This document shows positions 25,535 through 33,583 of a DNA stretch of 64,000 nucleotides, one piece after another. The first letter of the stretch is position 1, and each line of letters starts with the position of its first letter. The notes beneath the pieces were generated by a model. The model saw only the letters and a list, made by a program, of their open reading frames with translations. It was not told where the DNA came from and ran no database searches. The DNA is from Streptomyces sp. NBC_00569 (lineage in GTDB: Bacteria; Actinomycetota; Actinomycetes; Streptomycetales; Streptomycetaceae): assembly GCF_036345255.1 (NCBI RefSeq), contig NZ_CP107783.1, forward strand, positions 2,852,001 through 2,916,000, read 5' to 3'. Made by a program: the position numbers and the translations under genes.

Positions 25535-25639
25535 AGAAACCGTGCTGCTGGTGTTGTGCCGGTTGGTGCTGGTGGAGCTGGTGGTGCCTTCAGTGCTGGT
25601 GGTGCTGGAAAGAACCGCGAGCGGTGCGGTACTTGAAGG

Positions 25640-25697
25640 CTCCGGACGGTGCGGGCTGGGAAGTGTGACGTTCCTGGGAGGCACGCACCGTCCGGAG
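25640..25697 (-). terminator. Hairpin terminator after the XDH operon
   Basis: Perfect 14-bp arms (CTCCGGACGGTGCG at 25640-25653 and its complement at 25684-25697) flank a 30-base loop, starting 7 bp after the stop codon of the XDH catalytic gene. There is no T tract. It probably ends or attenuates the operon before the permease gene. Confidence 0.6.
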
Positions 25698-25704
25698 AGC
25701 TTTG

Positions 25705-28104
25705 TCAGGCCGGGCCCGTTCCCGTGAGGTGCTCGGGTCGAACCGGGGTCCGGTCGAGCTCCAGGCCCGTCGCGTTGCGGATCGCCGCGAGGACGGCCGG
25801 CGTGGACGACAGGGTCGGGGCCTCGCCGATGCCGCGCAGCCCGTACGGGGCGTGGTCGTCGGCGAGTTCGAGCACGTCGACCGGGATGGTCGGCGTGTCG
25901 AGAATCGTGGGGAGCAGATAGTCCGTGAAGGACGGGTTCCGGACCTTCGCGGTCTTGGGGTCGACGACGATCTCCTCCATCACCGCGATGCCCATGCCCT
26001 GGAGGGTGCCGCCCTGGATCTGTCCGACGACGGACAGCGGGTTGAGCGCCTTGCCGACGTCCTGGGCGCAGGCCAGCTCGATGACCTTGACCAGGCCGAG
26101 CTCGGTGTCGACCTCGACGACGGCGCGGTGCGCGGCGAACGAGTACTGCACGTGACCGTTGCCCTGACCGGTGACCAGGTCGAAGGGGACAGTGGGCCGG
26201 TGGCGCCACTCCTCCTCCACCTCGACGACCTCGCCCTCCAGGACCTCGACGAGATCGGCGAGGACCTCGCCTCCGTCGGTGACGACCTTGCCGCCCTCCA
26301 GGAGGAGTTCGGCCGTCGCCCACGCCGGGTGGTAGGTGCCCTTCTTCCGGCGCCCGATCTCCAGGACCTTCTCGCGCACCAGCTCGCAGGCGTTCTTGAC
26401 GGCGCCGCCGGTCACGTACGTCTGCCGCGACGCGGACGTGGAGCCGGCCGAGCCGACCTGCGTGTCGGCGGGGTGGATGGTCACCTGCCCGACGCCCAGC
26501 TCGGTGCGGGCGATCTGCGCGTGGACGGTGATGCCGCCCTGGCCGACTTCCGCCATGGCGGTGTGCACGGTGGCGACGGCCTCGCCGTTGATGACCTCCA
26601 TGCGCACCTTGGCGGTGGAGTAGTCGTCGAAGCCCTCGGAGAAGCCGACGTTCTTGATGCCGACCGCGTAGCCCACCCCCCGGACGACTCCTTCGCCGTG
26701 CGTGGTGTTGGACAGACCGCCGGGCAGCTGGCGCACGTCGGAGCCCTCGCTGGACTCCCACTGACGCTCCATCGGCAGCGGCATCGCCTGGACACGGCGC
26801 AGCAGTTCGGCGACCGGGGCCGGGGAGTCGACCGGCTGGCCTGTCGGCATGAGCGTGCCCTGTTCCATGGCGTTGAGCTGACGGAACGCGACCCGGTCCA
26901 TGCCCACCTTGTCGGCGAGCTTGTCCATCTGGGCCTCGTACGCGAAGCACGCCTGGACCGCGCCGAAGCCGCGCATGGCGCCGCAGGGCGGGTTGTTCGA
27001 GTAGAGCGCGATCGCCTCGATGTCCACGTCATCGATCACGTACGGACCGACGGAGAGCGACGAGGCGTTGCCGACGACCGCCGGCGAGGCGGAGGCGTAG
27101 GCGCCGCCGTCGAGGACGATCTTGCACTTCATGTGCGTGAGCTTGCCGTCCTTGGTCGCCCCGTGCTCGTAGTAGAGCCTCGCGGGGTGACGGTGGACGT
27201 GTCCGAAGAACGACTCGAAGCGGTTGTAGACGATCTTGACCGGCTTGCCCGTGCGCAGCGCCAGGAGGCAGGCGTGGATCTGCATGGACAGGTCCTCGCG
27301 GCCGCCGAAGGCGCCGCCGACGCCGGACAGCGTCATGCGCACCTTGTCCTCGGGCAGGCCGAGGACCGGGGCGATCTGCTTGAGGTCCGAGTGCAGCCAC
27401 TGGGTGGCGACGTACAGGTCGACGCCGCCGTCCTCGGACGGCACGGCGAGACCCGACTCGGGGCCGAGGAACGCCTGGTCCTGCATGCCGAAGTAGTACT
27501 CGCCCTTGACGATGAAGTCGGCCTTCTTGGCGGCCTCTTCGGCGTTGCCGCGGACGATCGGCTGGCGGTGCACGATGTTCGGGTGCGGGACGTGGCCGAT
27601 GTGGTGGTCGTCGCGGCCCTCGTGGACGAGGATCGCGTCCGGCGCGGTCGCGCTCGCCTCGTCGGTGATGACGGGGAGTTCGCGGTACTCGACCTTGATC
27701 TTGGCGGCGGCGCGGCGCGCGGTCTCCGGGTGGTCGGCGGCCACGATGGCGACGGGCTCGCCGTGGTGGCGGACCTTGCCGTGGGCGAGGACCGGGGTGT
27801 CCTGGATCTCCAGGCCGTAGTTCTTCACGTCGGTCGGCAGGTCGTCGTACGTAAGTACCGCGTAGACGCCGGAAGTCGCGAGGGCCTCGGAGGTGTCGAT
27901 GGAGACGATCTCCGCGTGGGCGACCGTGGAGCGCAGGATCTGGCCCCACAGCATGTCCTCGTGCCACATGTCGGACGAGTACGCGAACTCGCCGGTGACC
28001 TTGAGGGTGCCGTCCGGGCGGAGCGTGGACTCGCCGATGCCGCCCTTGGTCCTGGAGCCCTGCGTGACGTTGAACGGGATGCCGGTGGTGCGTGTGTCGG
28101 CCAT
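25705..28104 (-). CDS. xdhB: Xanthine dehydrogenase, molybdopterin-binding subunit
   Basis: Catalytic subunit (799 residues) of a three-subunit xanthine dehydrogenase that oxidises hypoxanthine and xanthine to urate. It has the N-terminal a/b hammerhead domain (VTGEFAYSSDMWHEDMLWGQILRS) and the molybdopterin cytosine dinucleotide domains with GVGGAFGGRED and GAMRGFGAVQ. The catalytic Glu lies in the C-terminal GIGEAPT motif. It starts 4 bp after the stop of the 2Fe-2S gene and is the last gene of the operon, ahead of a strong hairpin. Neighbouring PucR, XdhC and a purine permease support a purine substrate. Confidence 0.92.
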   Translation of the reverse strand: MADTRTTGIPFNVTQGSRTKGGIGESTLRPDGTLKVTGEFAYSSDMWHEDMLWGQILRSTVAHAEIVSIDTSEALATSGVYAVLTYDDLPTDVKNYGLEIQDTPVLAHGKVRHHGEPVAIVAADHPETARRAAAKIKVEYRELPVITDEASATAPDAILVHEGRDDHHIGHVPHPNIVHRQPIVRGNAEEAAKKADFIVKGEYYFGMQDQAFLGPESGLAVPSEDGGVDLYVATQWLHSDLKQIAPVLGLPEDKVRMTLSGVGGAFGGREDLSMQIHACLLALRTGKPVKIVYNRFESFFGHVHRHPARLYYEHGATKDGKLTHMKCKIVLDGGAYASASPAVVGNASSLSVGPYVIDDVDIEAIALYSNNPPCGAMRGFGAVQACFAYEAQMDKLADKVGMDRVAFRQLNAMEQGTLMPTGQPVDSPAPVAELLRRVQAMPLPMERQWESSEGSDVRQLPGGLSNTTHGEGVVRGVGYAVGIKNVGFSEGFDDYSTAKVRMEVINGEAVATVHTAMAEVGQGGITVHAQIARTELGVGQVTIHPADTQVGSAGSTSASRQTYVTGGAVKNACELVREKVLEIGRRKKGTYHPAWATAELLLEGGKVVTDGGEVLADLVEVLEGEVVEVEEEWRHRPTVPFDLVTGQGNGHVQYSFAAHRAVVEVDTELGLVKVIELACAQDVGKALNPLSVVGQIQGGTLQGMGIAVMEEIVVDPKTAKVRNPSFTDYLLPTILDTPTIPVDVLELADDHAPYGLRGIGEAPTLSSTPAVLAAIRNATGLELDRTPVRPEHLTGTGPA

Positions 28105-28108
28105 GGCG

Positions 28109-28729
28109 TCAGGCTCCCTGGCTCGGAACGGCTGCGGACTGGCGCGCGGCGGCGAGCCGTACCGCGTCCATGATCTTCTCGTAGCCTGTGCAGCGGCACA
28201 GGTTGCCCGACAGGCCCTCACGGATGTCCGCGTCGGACGGGTCCGGGTTGTGCTCGAGCATCTCGTCGGCCGCGACGAGCAGACCGGGGGTGCAGAAGCC
28301 GCACTGGACGGCTCCGGCGTCGATGAACGCCTGCTGGATCGGCGAGAGCTCGTCGCCCTCGCCGGTCTGCGAGTCGCTCGGCTTGGACTGCCACTGCTGG
28401 GCGTCCTGGAGGGAGGTGCCCGCCTTGCCCGCGTCGTCGCCGCAGGCGCCGCTCGCGCAGCCCCCGTGCTGGGCGCGCTGCTTGGCGAAGTCGGCGAGGC
28501 CCTCGACGGTGACGACGTCGCGGCCCTCGACCTGACCGGCCGCGACCAGGCACGAACAGACCGGCACCCCGTCGAGGCGGACGGTGCAGGAACCGCACTC
28601 GCCCTGCTCGCAGGCGTTCTTGGAGCCGGGCAGCCCAATGCGCTCACGCAGGACGTACAGAAGGCTCTCGCCCTCCCACACGTCGTCGGCTTCCTGCTGA
28701 CGGCCGTTGACCGTGAAATTGACGCGCAT
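28109..28729 (-). CDS. xdhA: Xanthine dehydrogenase, 2Fe-2S subunit
   Basis: Iron-sulfur subunit (206 residues) carrying the two 2Fe-2S clusters that move electrons from the molybdenum centre to FAD. The first cluster uses C40, C45, C48 and C60. The second uses C143, C146, C179 and C181 (CGFCTPG and CRCTGY). It is longer than the usual ~160 residues because of a ~43-residue insert (about 85-127) rich in Gln/Ser/Asp with two extra cysteines (HGGCASGACGDD, C91 and C96). The ATG overlaps the stop of the FAD gene (TAATG) and the next gene starts 4 bp after its end, so all three subunits are coupled. Confidence 0.9.
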   Translation of the reverse strand: MRVNFTVNGRQQEADDVWEGESLLYVLRERIGLPGSKNACEQGECGSCTVRLDGVPVCSCLVAAGQVEGRDVVTVEGLADFAKQRAQHGGCASGACGDDAGKAGTSLQDAQQWQSKPSDSQTGEGDELSPIQQAFIDAGAVQCGFCTPGLLVAADEMLEHNPDPSDADIREGLSGNLCRCTGYEKIMDAVRLAAARQSAAVPSQGA

Positions 28730-29619
28730 TACGCGACTCCCTCCGTGCTTGCGGCGGTGCCGCGGTACGACTCCCAGGTCCACGTCAGGGTGCGGCGGGC
28801 CATGATGCCGACGGCGTGCCGGCGGTAGCTCGCGGTGCCCCGGACGTCGTCGATCGGGTTGCAGGCGGCCGCGCAGAGGTCCGCGAACTGCTTGGCGACC
28901 GAAGGGGTGATGATCTTGCCGTTGTCCCAGAAGCCGCCCTCTTCGAGCGCCGCGTTCAGGAACTCCTCGGCGGCCTTGGCACGGACCGGGGTCGGCGCGG
29001 CCGAGCCGATGCCGGTGCGGACCGTACGGGTCTCGGGGTGCAGCGCCAGGCCGAAGGCGCACACGGCGATGACCATCGCGTTGCGGGTGCCGACCTTGGA
29101 GTACTGCTGCGGGCCGTCGGCCTTCTTGATGTGGACGGCCCTGATCAGCTCGTCGGGGGCGAGCGCGTTGCGCTTCACACCGGTGTAGAAGGCGTCGATC
29201 GGGATCCGGCGTGAGCCGCGTACGGACTCCACCTCGACCTCGCAGTCGGCGGCGAGGAGCGCGGGGTGGGCGTCACCGGCGGGCGACGCGGTGCCGAGGT
29301 TGCCCCCGACGCCGCCGCGGTTGCGGATCTGCGGCGAGGCCACCGTGTGGGAGGCGAGAGCCAGGCCGGGCAGCTCGGCGCGCAGATTCTGCATGATCTT
29401 GGTGTAGGGGACGGAGGCGCCGAGACGGACGGTGTCCTGTCCGACCTCCCATTCGCCGAGCTCCCCGATGCGGTTCAGGTCAAGGAGGTACTCGGGGCGC
29501 CGGTGGTCGAAGTTGATCTCGACCATCACATCGGTGCCACCCGCGAGCGGCACAGCGGTGGGGTGCTCGGCCTTGGCGGCGAGCGCCTCCTCCCAGCTGG
29601 CGGGGCGAAGGAAGTCCAT
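28729..29619 (-). CDS. Xanthine dehydrogenase, FAD-binding subunit
   Basis: FAD subunit (296 residues) and first gene of the xanthine dehydrogenase operon. The FAD-binding loops AVPLAGGTDVMVEIN (near residue 25) and IRNRGGVGGNLGTASPAGDAHPAL (near residue 100) are both clear, followed by the C-terminal CO-dehydrogenase-flavoprotein domain. The ATG has GAAGAGAG upstream. It is divergent from the PucR regulator across 336 bp that carry palindromes at 29654-29663 and 29779-29792. Confidence 0.92.
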   Translation of the reverse strand: MDFLRPASWEEALAAKAEHPTAVPLAGGTDVMVEINFDHRRPEYLLDLNRIGELGEWEVGQDTVRLGASVPYTKIMQNLRAELPGLALASHTVASPQIRNRGGVGGNLGTASPAGDAHPALLAADCEVEVESVRGSRRIPIDAFYTGVKRNALAPDELIRAVHIKKADGPQQYSKVGTRNAMVIAVCAFGLALHPETRTVRTGIGSAAPTPVRAKAAEEFLNAALEEGGFWDNGKIITPSVAKQFADLCAAACNPIDDVRGTASYRRHAVGIMARRTLTWTWESYRGTAASTEGVA

Positions 29620-29653
29620 GAGCGGCTCTCTTCTTCGTGATCTCGTGGTCGGT

Positions 29654-29663
29654 CGTTCGAACG
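29654..29663. promoter_or_regulatory. Perfect palindrome CGTTCGAACG near the xdh start
   Basis: A 10-bp perfect palindrome 35 bp upstream of the FAD-subunit ATG, flanked by weaker GTGG/CCAC complementarity. Possible operator in the xdh 5' leader. Confidence 0.3.
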
Positions 29664-29778
29664 GATCGAGCCACGGGATGTGCGGACCTCGAAGGCTCGT
29701 TCATGTGCTGTTTACGTGGAGTGGGCTCAGTACACAGCGCGGCACTCCGGCGTGGTCAGTCACGGAAACCATGAAGGA

Positions 29779-29792
29779 GTTGGCTGGCCAAC
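29779..29792. promoter_or_regulatory. Candidate PucR site GTTGGC-N2-GCCAAC
   Basis: A perfect inverted repeat with 6-bp arms and a TG spacer, placed centrally between the divergent xdh operon and pucR. It is the best candidate for PucR control of both directions, but this is inferred from position. Confidence 0.4.
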
Positions 29793-29955
29793 CGGGACGT
29801 CTTGTAGATTCATATAAACGGCGGTCACCGGAAACCTCACCGCTTCCCCCTGGAAACGCAGAACCACGCGCAACACGGACGCGGCGCCCGGGGAGCGGCC
29901 ACGGCCGCCTCACCTTCAGACAGCACAATCTTCGAGACAGATCGGCGGCAACGAG

Positions 29956-31686
29956 ATGCGGCTGCGCGCCCTACTTGATACAGACGCGCTGGGCCTCAGG
30001 CTGCTCGGCGGCGAGGACGAACTGGACCGCACCGTGCGCGGTGTAATGACCACGGACCTGCGGGACCCCAGCCGCTACCTCTCCGGCGGCGAGCTGGTCC
30101 TCACCGGACTCGCGTGGCGCCGCGACGCGGCGGACGCCGAACCGTTCGTCCGCATCCTCGCGACGGCCGGCGTGGCCGCGCTCGCGGCCGGTGAGGCGGA
30201 GCTCGGGGACATCCCCGACGACATCGTCGAGGCGTGCGCGCGCCACCGGCTCCCGCTGTTCGCGGTGAACGAGTCCGTCGCCTTCGCGACGGTCACCGAG
30301 CATGTCGTGCGCCAGGTCTCGGGCGAGCGGGCCGGCGACCTCGCCGCCGTCGTCGACCGGCACCGGCGCCTCATGACGTCCGGCCCGGCTGGCGGCGGCC
30401 CCGACGTGGTCCTGGACCTCCTGGGCACCGACCTCGACCTGCGCGCCTGGGTGCTCTCCCCCGCGGGCCGCGCCATCGCCGGGTCGAGCGCGGCGGGCCC
30501 CGAGCTGTCCGCCGCCGTGTGCGCCCGTCTCGCCGCCGAGCACCTGGCGGCCGCACGCACCGGGCGGCGCGGGCCGCACCGGGTGACGATCGACGCGGGC
30601 GGCGCGAAGCGTCTCGACGAGGGGCGGCGGCCGGGCGACGCGGCGGGAGGCACGACGTACTCGCTCTTCCCGATCCGCAGCGCGGGCCGCGGCGCGACGC
30701 CCGCCTCCCGCGACGTGCGCGAGACGGTCCTGTCCGACTGGCTGCTCGCCGTCGAGGCGGACGCGAGCGACTGGCCCGAGGAGCGGCTCGACCTGCTCCA
30801 GGGCGTGACCCAGCTGATCGCCGTCGAGCGCGACCGGCGCGACGCGGCCCGCACCGTGCGCCGCCGGCTCGCGCAGGAGGTCCTCGAACTGGTCCAGACG
30901 GGCGCCGCCCCCGCCGAGATCGCCGCACGCCTGCGCGTCGCCGCGCCCGTGCTGCTCCCCGGCCTCGGCGCCGCCCCGCACTGGCAGGTCATCGTGGCGA
31001 AGGTCGAATGGGAGGGCGGCGACATCGAGGGCGGCCCGGTCGCCCAGTCGCTCCTGGAGGAGATCCTCGTCGACCCCCTGTCGGCCGGGCCCGAGCCCTC
31101 CGACCGCATCGCCGTCGCCCACAACGGCGACGAGGCCATCGCCCTCGTGCCGCTGTCCGCCGTGCCGGACGAGCACGACGGGGCGGAGACGGGGCTGCAC
31201 GCCGACGCGCTCCTGGACTCCGTACGCGACCCGCTGACGGCCGGCCTCGCGGACGACGGCAGGCTCACGCTGGGCGTCAGCGCCGCCGTGCACTCGGCGG
31301 AGGGGCTGCGCGGGGCCCTGGAGGAGGCCCGGCACGCCCGTCGCGTCGCCGCGGCCCGTACGGGGCGCGTGTGCGCCGCGGGCCACCAGGAGCTGGCCTC
31401 GCACGTCCTGCTGCTGCCGTTCGTCCCGGACGACGTGCGCCGCGCCTTCACGGCCCGCCTCCTCGACCCGCTGCGCGACTACGACCGCAAGCACCGCGCC
31501 GAACTCATTCCGACCCTGGAGGCGTTCCTCGACTGCGACGGTTCGTGGACACGCTGCGCGAGCCGTCTGCACCTCCACGTCAACACGCTGCGCTACCGCG
31601 TCGGGCGGATCGAACAGCTCACCAACCGCGATCTCTCGCGGCTCGAGGACAAGCTGGACTTCTTCCTGGCCCTGCGTATGAGCTGA
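29956..31686 (+). CDS. PucR-family purine-catabolism regulator
   Basis: Transcriptional regulator of 576 residues. The N-terminal PucR domain (about 1-125) shows DLRDPSRYLSGGELVLTGLAW. A GGDEF-like middle domain is near 300-430. The C-terminal PucR-type HTH (LIPTLEAFLDCDGSWTRCASRLHLHVNTLRYRVGRIEQL, about 515-555) is clear. Bacillus PucR activates purine degradation genes in response to allantoin-type intermediates. Here the gene is divergent from xanthine dehydrogenase, so it most likely controls that operon and perhaps the permease. A weak GAGACAG precedes the ATG. Confidence 0.9.
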   Translation: MRLRALLDTDALGLRLLGGEDELDRTVRGVMTTDLRDPSRYLSGGELVLTGLAWRRDAADAEPFVRILATAGVAALAAGEAELGDIPDDIVEACARHRLPLFAVNESVAFATVTEHVVRQVSGERAGDLAAVVDRHRRLMTSGPAGGGPDVVLDLLGTDLDLRAWVLSPAGRAIAGSSAAGPELSAAVCARLAAEHLAAARTGRRGPHRVTIDAGGAKRLDEGRRPGDAAGGTTYSLFPIRSAGRGATPASRDVRETVLSDWLLAVEADASDWPEERLDLLQGVTQLIAVERDRRDAARTVRRRLAQEVLELVQTGAAPAEIAARLRVAAPVLLPGLGAAPHWQVIVAKVEWEGGDIEGGPVAQSLLEEILVDPLSAGPEPSDRIAVAHNGDEAIALVPLSAVPDEHDGAETGLHADALLDSVRDPLTAGLADDGRLTLGVSAAVHSAEGLRGALEEARHARRVAAARTGRVCAAGHQELASHVLLLPFVPDDVRRAFTARLLDPLRDYDRKHRAELIPTLEAFLDCDGSWTRCASRLHLHVNTLRYRVGRIEQLTNRDLSRLEDKLDFFLALRMS

Positions 31687-31687
31687 A

Positions 31688-31702
31688 CTCGGGCCCCCCG
31701 AG
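31688..31702. terminator. Possible terminator after pucR
   Basis: CTCGGG-CCC-CCCGAG forms a 6-bp stem right after the pucR stop, followed by GGGGG and TTT. An alternative CCCCC/GGGGG stem overlaps it. A short T run makes it only a moderate terminator. Confidence 0.4.
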
Positions 31703-31835
31703 GGGGGTTTCGAACCCCGCCCGCCACCCCATGCGTTTGTGAAATCTTTCACCTACCCCCTTGGCCGAGTGCGCACATCCATGCTGAGATGCGCGCACGA
31801 CAGCTCGGCTCAATGGTGTGCTCGGGGAGGGCAAC

Positions 31836-32612
31836 GTGGCGCATACCGCCATGTCTGGTTCCGGAACGACTGCAGGGGACGATCCACTCCAGACCGCGGT
31901 ATGGCGGCTGCGCTCGCGCGCCTGCTGGACCGACGCGGCCTCGCTGCTCGAGCGGCTCGCCGCGACGGACGCGCGGGCCGCGCTCCAGCGGGCCGCGCTG
32001 CTCGGGGAGCGCTGCCTCTACACCGAGCAGGGCTGGGCCGCCGCCGAGGACGCGCTGCGCGCCGCCGAGGCGCTGGCCCACAACGACGGCGAACGCGGCG
32101 CCGCGGCCTGCGAGCGCGGCCAACTCGCCTACTCCGCGACACTGTTGGGGGTCCGAGACCGGGCCGACGAGGCACGCTCCGCGCTCGGCAGGGCCGCCGC
32201 GCTGCTCCCGCCCGGCGCCCCGGGACGCGCCCTGCTCGACTTCCGGCGCGGCCTGATGGCGGAGAACCTGTCCGACTCGCCGCAGGCGGCCAGGGCCGCG
32301 TACCGCAGGGCCCACGCGGGCGCGACGGCGCACCCCGATCCGCTGCTGCTCTCCTTCACCTGGCGCCATCTGGCCGGACTCGCCCTGCGCGACGGCGAGT
32401 TGGCGGAGGCGCGGCACGGTTTCGCCGAGTCGCTGCGCATCCGCGAGGAGCTCGGCTACCTGGTCGGCACGGCCCCGGCGCTCGCGTCCCTGGCGGAGGC
32501 GGAACCCGATCCGGAGGCGGCGGCGCGGCTGCGCGCGGAGGCGTCCCGCCTGTTCCGCCTGCTGGGCGGCGTCCCGACGTGGCTGGCGGAGCACTTGCCG
32601 ACCGCGGCCTGA
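31836..32612 (+). CDS. TPR-like repeat protein of unknown function
   Basis: A 258-residue all-helical protein with Ala-rich repeats of TPR spacing, for example AALQRAALLGERCLYTEQGWAAAEDALRAAEAL and LSFTWRHLAGLALRDGELAEARHGFAESLRIREELG. No signal peptide or other domain is visible, so it is probably a cytoplasmic adaptor or sensor. The GTG at 31836 is preceded by GGGGAGG, which decides the start over the upstream GTG at 31818. The 3' end carries the first copy of a 20-bp direct repeat. It is convergent with the GntR gene. Confidence 0.72.
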   Translation: MAHTAMSGSGTTAGDDPLQTAVWRLRSRACWTDAASLLERLAATDARAALQRAALLGERCLYTEQGWAAAEDALRAAEALAHNDGERGAAACERGQLAYSATLLGVRDRADEARSALGRAAALLPPGAPGRALLDFRRGLMAENLSDSPQAARAAYRRAHAGATAHPDPLLLSFTWRHLAGLALRDGELAEARHGFAESLRIREELGYLVGTAPALASLAEAEPDPEAAARLRAEASRLFRLLGGVPTWLAEHLPTAA

Positions 32613-32656
32613 CGGTCCGGGGGCCCGACGAACCGGGGCCTGACGGTCCGGGGGCC
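32606..32656. repeat. 20-bp direct repeat, two copies 31 bp apart
   Basis: GGCCTGACGGTCCGGGGGCC occurs at 32606-32625 and exactly again at 32637-32656, with 11 bp between. The first copy contains the stop codon of the TPR gene. The pair fills the gap before the convergent GntR gene. It may be a slipped duplication of the 3' end or part of a bidirectional terminator, since GGCC and CCGG arms can pair. Confidence 0.6.
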
Positions 32657-32665
32657 TGTTGAGGC

Positions 32666-33442
32666 CTAGTCCGCCGCTCCGGCGAAGTGCTCCCGCACCA
32701 GCGCCTGCACCACCGCGAGGTCCTGGGCCTCCAGCGCCGCGAGGAGTGCCATGTGTTCCGCGGCGTCGGCCACCAGGTCGGCGCGGCGGGACAGCGGTCC
32801 GCCGCCGGGCAGGGGCCACTGCGAGCGGCGGTGCAGGTCGTCGGCGACCTGGACGAGCTGTTCGTTGCCGCCGAGGGCGAGCATCGCGCGGTGGAAGGCG
32901 CGGTCCGTCTCCGCGTAGTGCGCGCGGTCGCCGCCGGCGGCCGCGACGGCCGTCGCGTCGGCCAGGGGCCGCAGCTCGGCCCAGCGCGCCACCGGCACCG
33001 TACGGGCGAGCCGCAGCACCACGGGCACCTCGATCAGTGCCCGCACCTCGGCCAGCTCGGCGAGCTCGCGGGCGCTGCGCTCGGTGACCCGGAAGCCGCG
33101 GTTCGGCACGACCTCGACGGCACCTTCGCGGGCCAGCTGCTGCATGGCCTCACGGACAGGCGTGGCGGAGACGCCGAGTCCGTCCCCGAGGACGGGCGCG
33201 GAGTAGACCTCGCCGGGCACGAGCTCGCCGTCGACGAGCGCGGTGCGCAGCGCGTCGAGCACCTGCCCGCGCACGGAGGTGCGCTCGACGCGGGGGCGCG
33301 GCGGCAGCGGCGTCTCGCTGTGGGTGTGCTCGCCCCGGGTCTGCTCGGGCACCTGGTGCCACCCGGCGGTGCCCCGCTGCTCGGGAACGCCCGCGGGCAG
33401 CCCTGAGGCGGCGCTGTCGGCGCGCGTTCTGGCCTGCTCCAC
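32666..33442 (-). CDS. GntR-family regulator (FCD type)
   Basis: Transcription factor of 258 residues. The winged HTH is clear (DALRTALVDGELVPGEVYSAPVLGDGLGVSATPVREAMQQLAREGAVEVVPNRGFRV, about residues 63-120). An all-helical FCD ligand domain follows (RALIEVPVVLRLA, DRAFHRAMLALGGNEQLVQ). FCD regulators usually sense organic acids or sugar acids through a bound metal. The GTG start at 33442 follows GGGGAGG with six bases between. A ~40-residue extension precedes the HTH. It is divergent from the FhuF-like gene and no catabolic partner is adjacent, so its target is unknown. Confidence 0.88.
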   Translation of the reverse strand: MEQARTRADSAASGLPAGVPEQRGTAGWHQVPEQTRGEHTHSETPLPPRPRVERTSVRGQVLDALRTALVDGELVPGEVYSAPVLGDGLGVSATPVREAMQQLAREGAVEVVPNRGFRVTERSARELAELAEVRALIEVPVVLRLARTVPVARWAELRPLADATAVAAAGGDRAHYAETDRAFHRAMLALGGNEQLVQVADDLHRRSQWPLPGGGPLSRRADLVADAAEHMALLAALEAQDLAVVQALVREHFAGAAD

Positions 33443-33536
33443 CCAGGTCCTCCCCGGTCGTCGGTAATCCGCGGAATTCGTCCAACGCAGAACCATAGGC
33501 CGCCAGGCCCGCAGTTCAAACCCCCGACCGTTCGGG

Positions 33537-33555
33537 TAAGGTAAGGCTTACCTGC
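33537..33555. promoter_or_regulatory. Iron box (DmdR/IdeR-type operator)
   Basis: The 15-bp core AGGTAAGGCTTACCT (33539-33553) is a perfect inverted repeat around a single G. In 19-bp register it matches 14 positions of the actinobacterial iron-box consensus TTAGGTTAGGCTAACCTAA. It lies about 30 bp before the FhuF-like start, so iron-replete repression by a DmdR/IdeR-type protein is likely. Confidence 0.75.
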
Positions 33556-33583
33556 AAACGATCGCGATTCGGTGGTCCCCTGC

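Larger units (their letters stand above)
25400..25704. other. Intergenic region with hairpin, repeat and inverted repeat
   Basis: This 305-bp gap between the XDH catalytic gene and the permease holds three things. A long hairpin at 25640-25697 lies directly after the XDH stop. A run of CTGGTG/GGTGCTGGTG-type units occupies about 25546-25611. An inverted repeat, TGCGTA-N7-TACGCA, is at 25516-25534. No gene is convincing. A plus-strand frame from 25515 would encode a short Leu/Val-rich peptide (TVLLVLCRLVLVELVV), but it lacks a good ribosome-binding site. Confidence 0.6.
29620..29955. other. Divergent promoter region between xdh operon and pucR
   Basis: A 336-bp gene-free region. It is more AT-rich in its middle, with CATATAAA near 29813 on the plus strand as the most promoter-like stretch. 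Two palindromes are present: CGTTCGAACG (29654-29663) close to the xdh start and GTTGGCTGGCCAAC (29779-29792) near the centre. No small ORF with a good ribosome-binding site was seen. Confidence 0.6.

Noticed and set aside
25702..28173. Long plus-strand open frame across the xanthine dehydrogenase catalytic gene
   Set aside because: It is an antisense shadow rich in Arg/Gly/Asp without family motifs; the minus-strand gene carries all XDH motifs.
31700..31730. GGGGTTTCGAACCCC resembling a tRNA T-arm
   Set aside because: The loop register does not give the TTCRA order with a proper G53-C61 pair, and no acceptor, D-arm or anticodon arm can be found upstream. It is part of the GC-rich hairpins after pucR.
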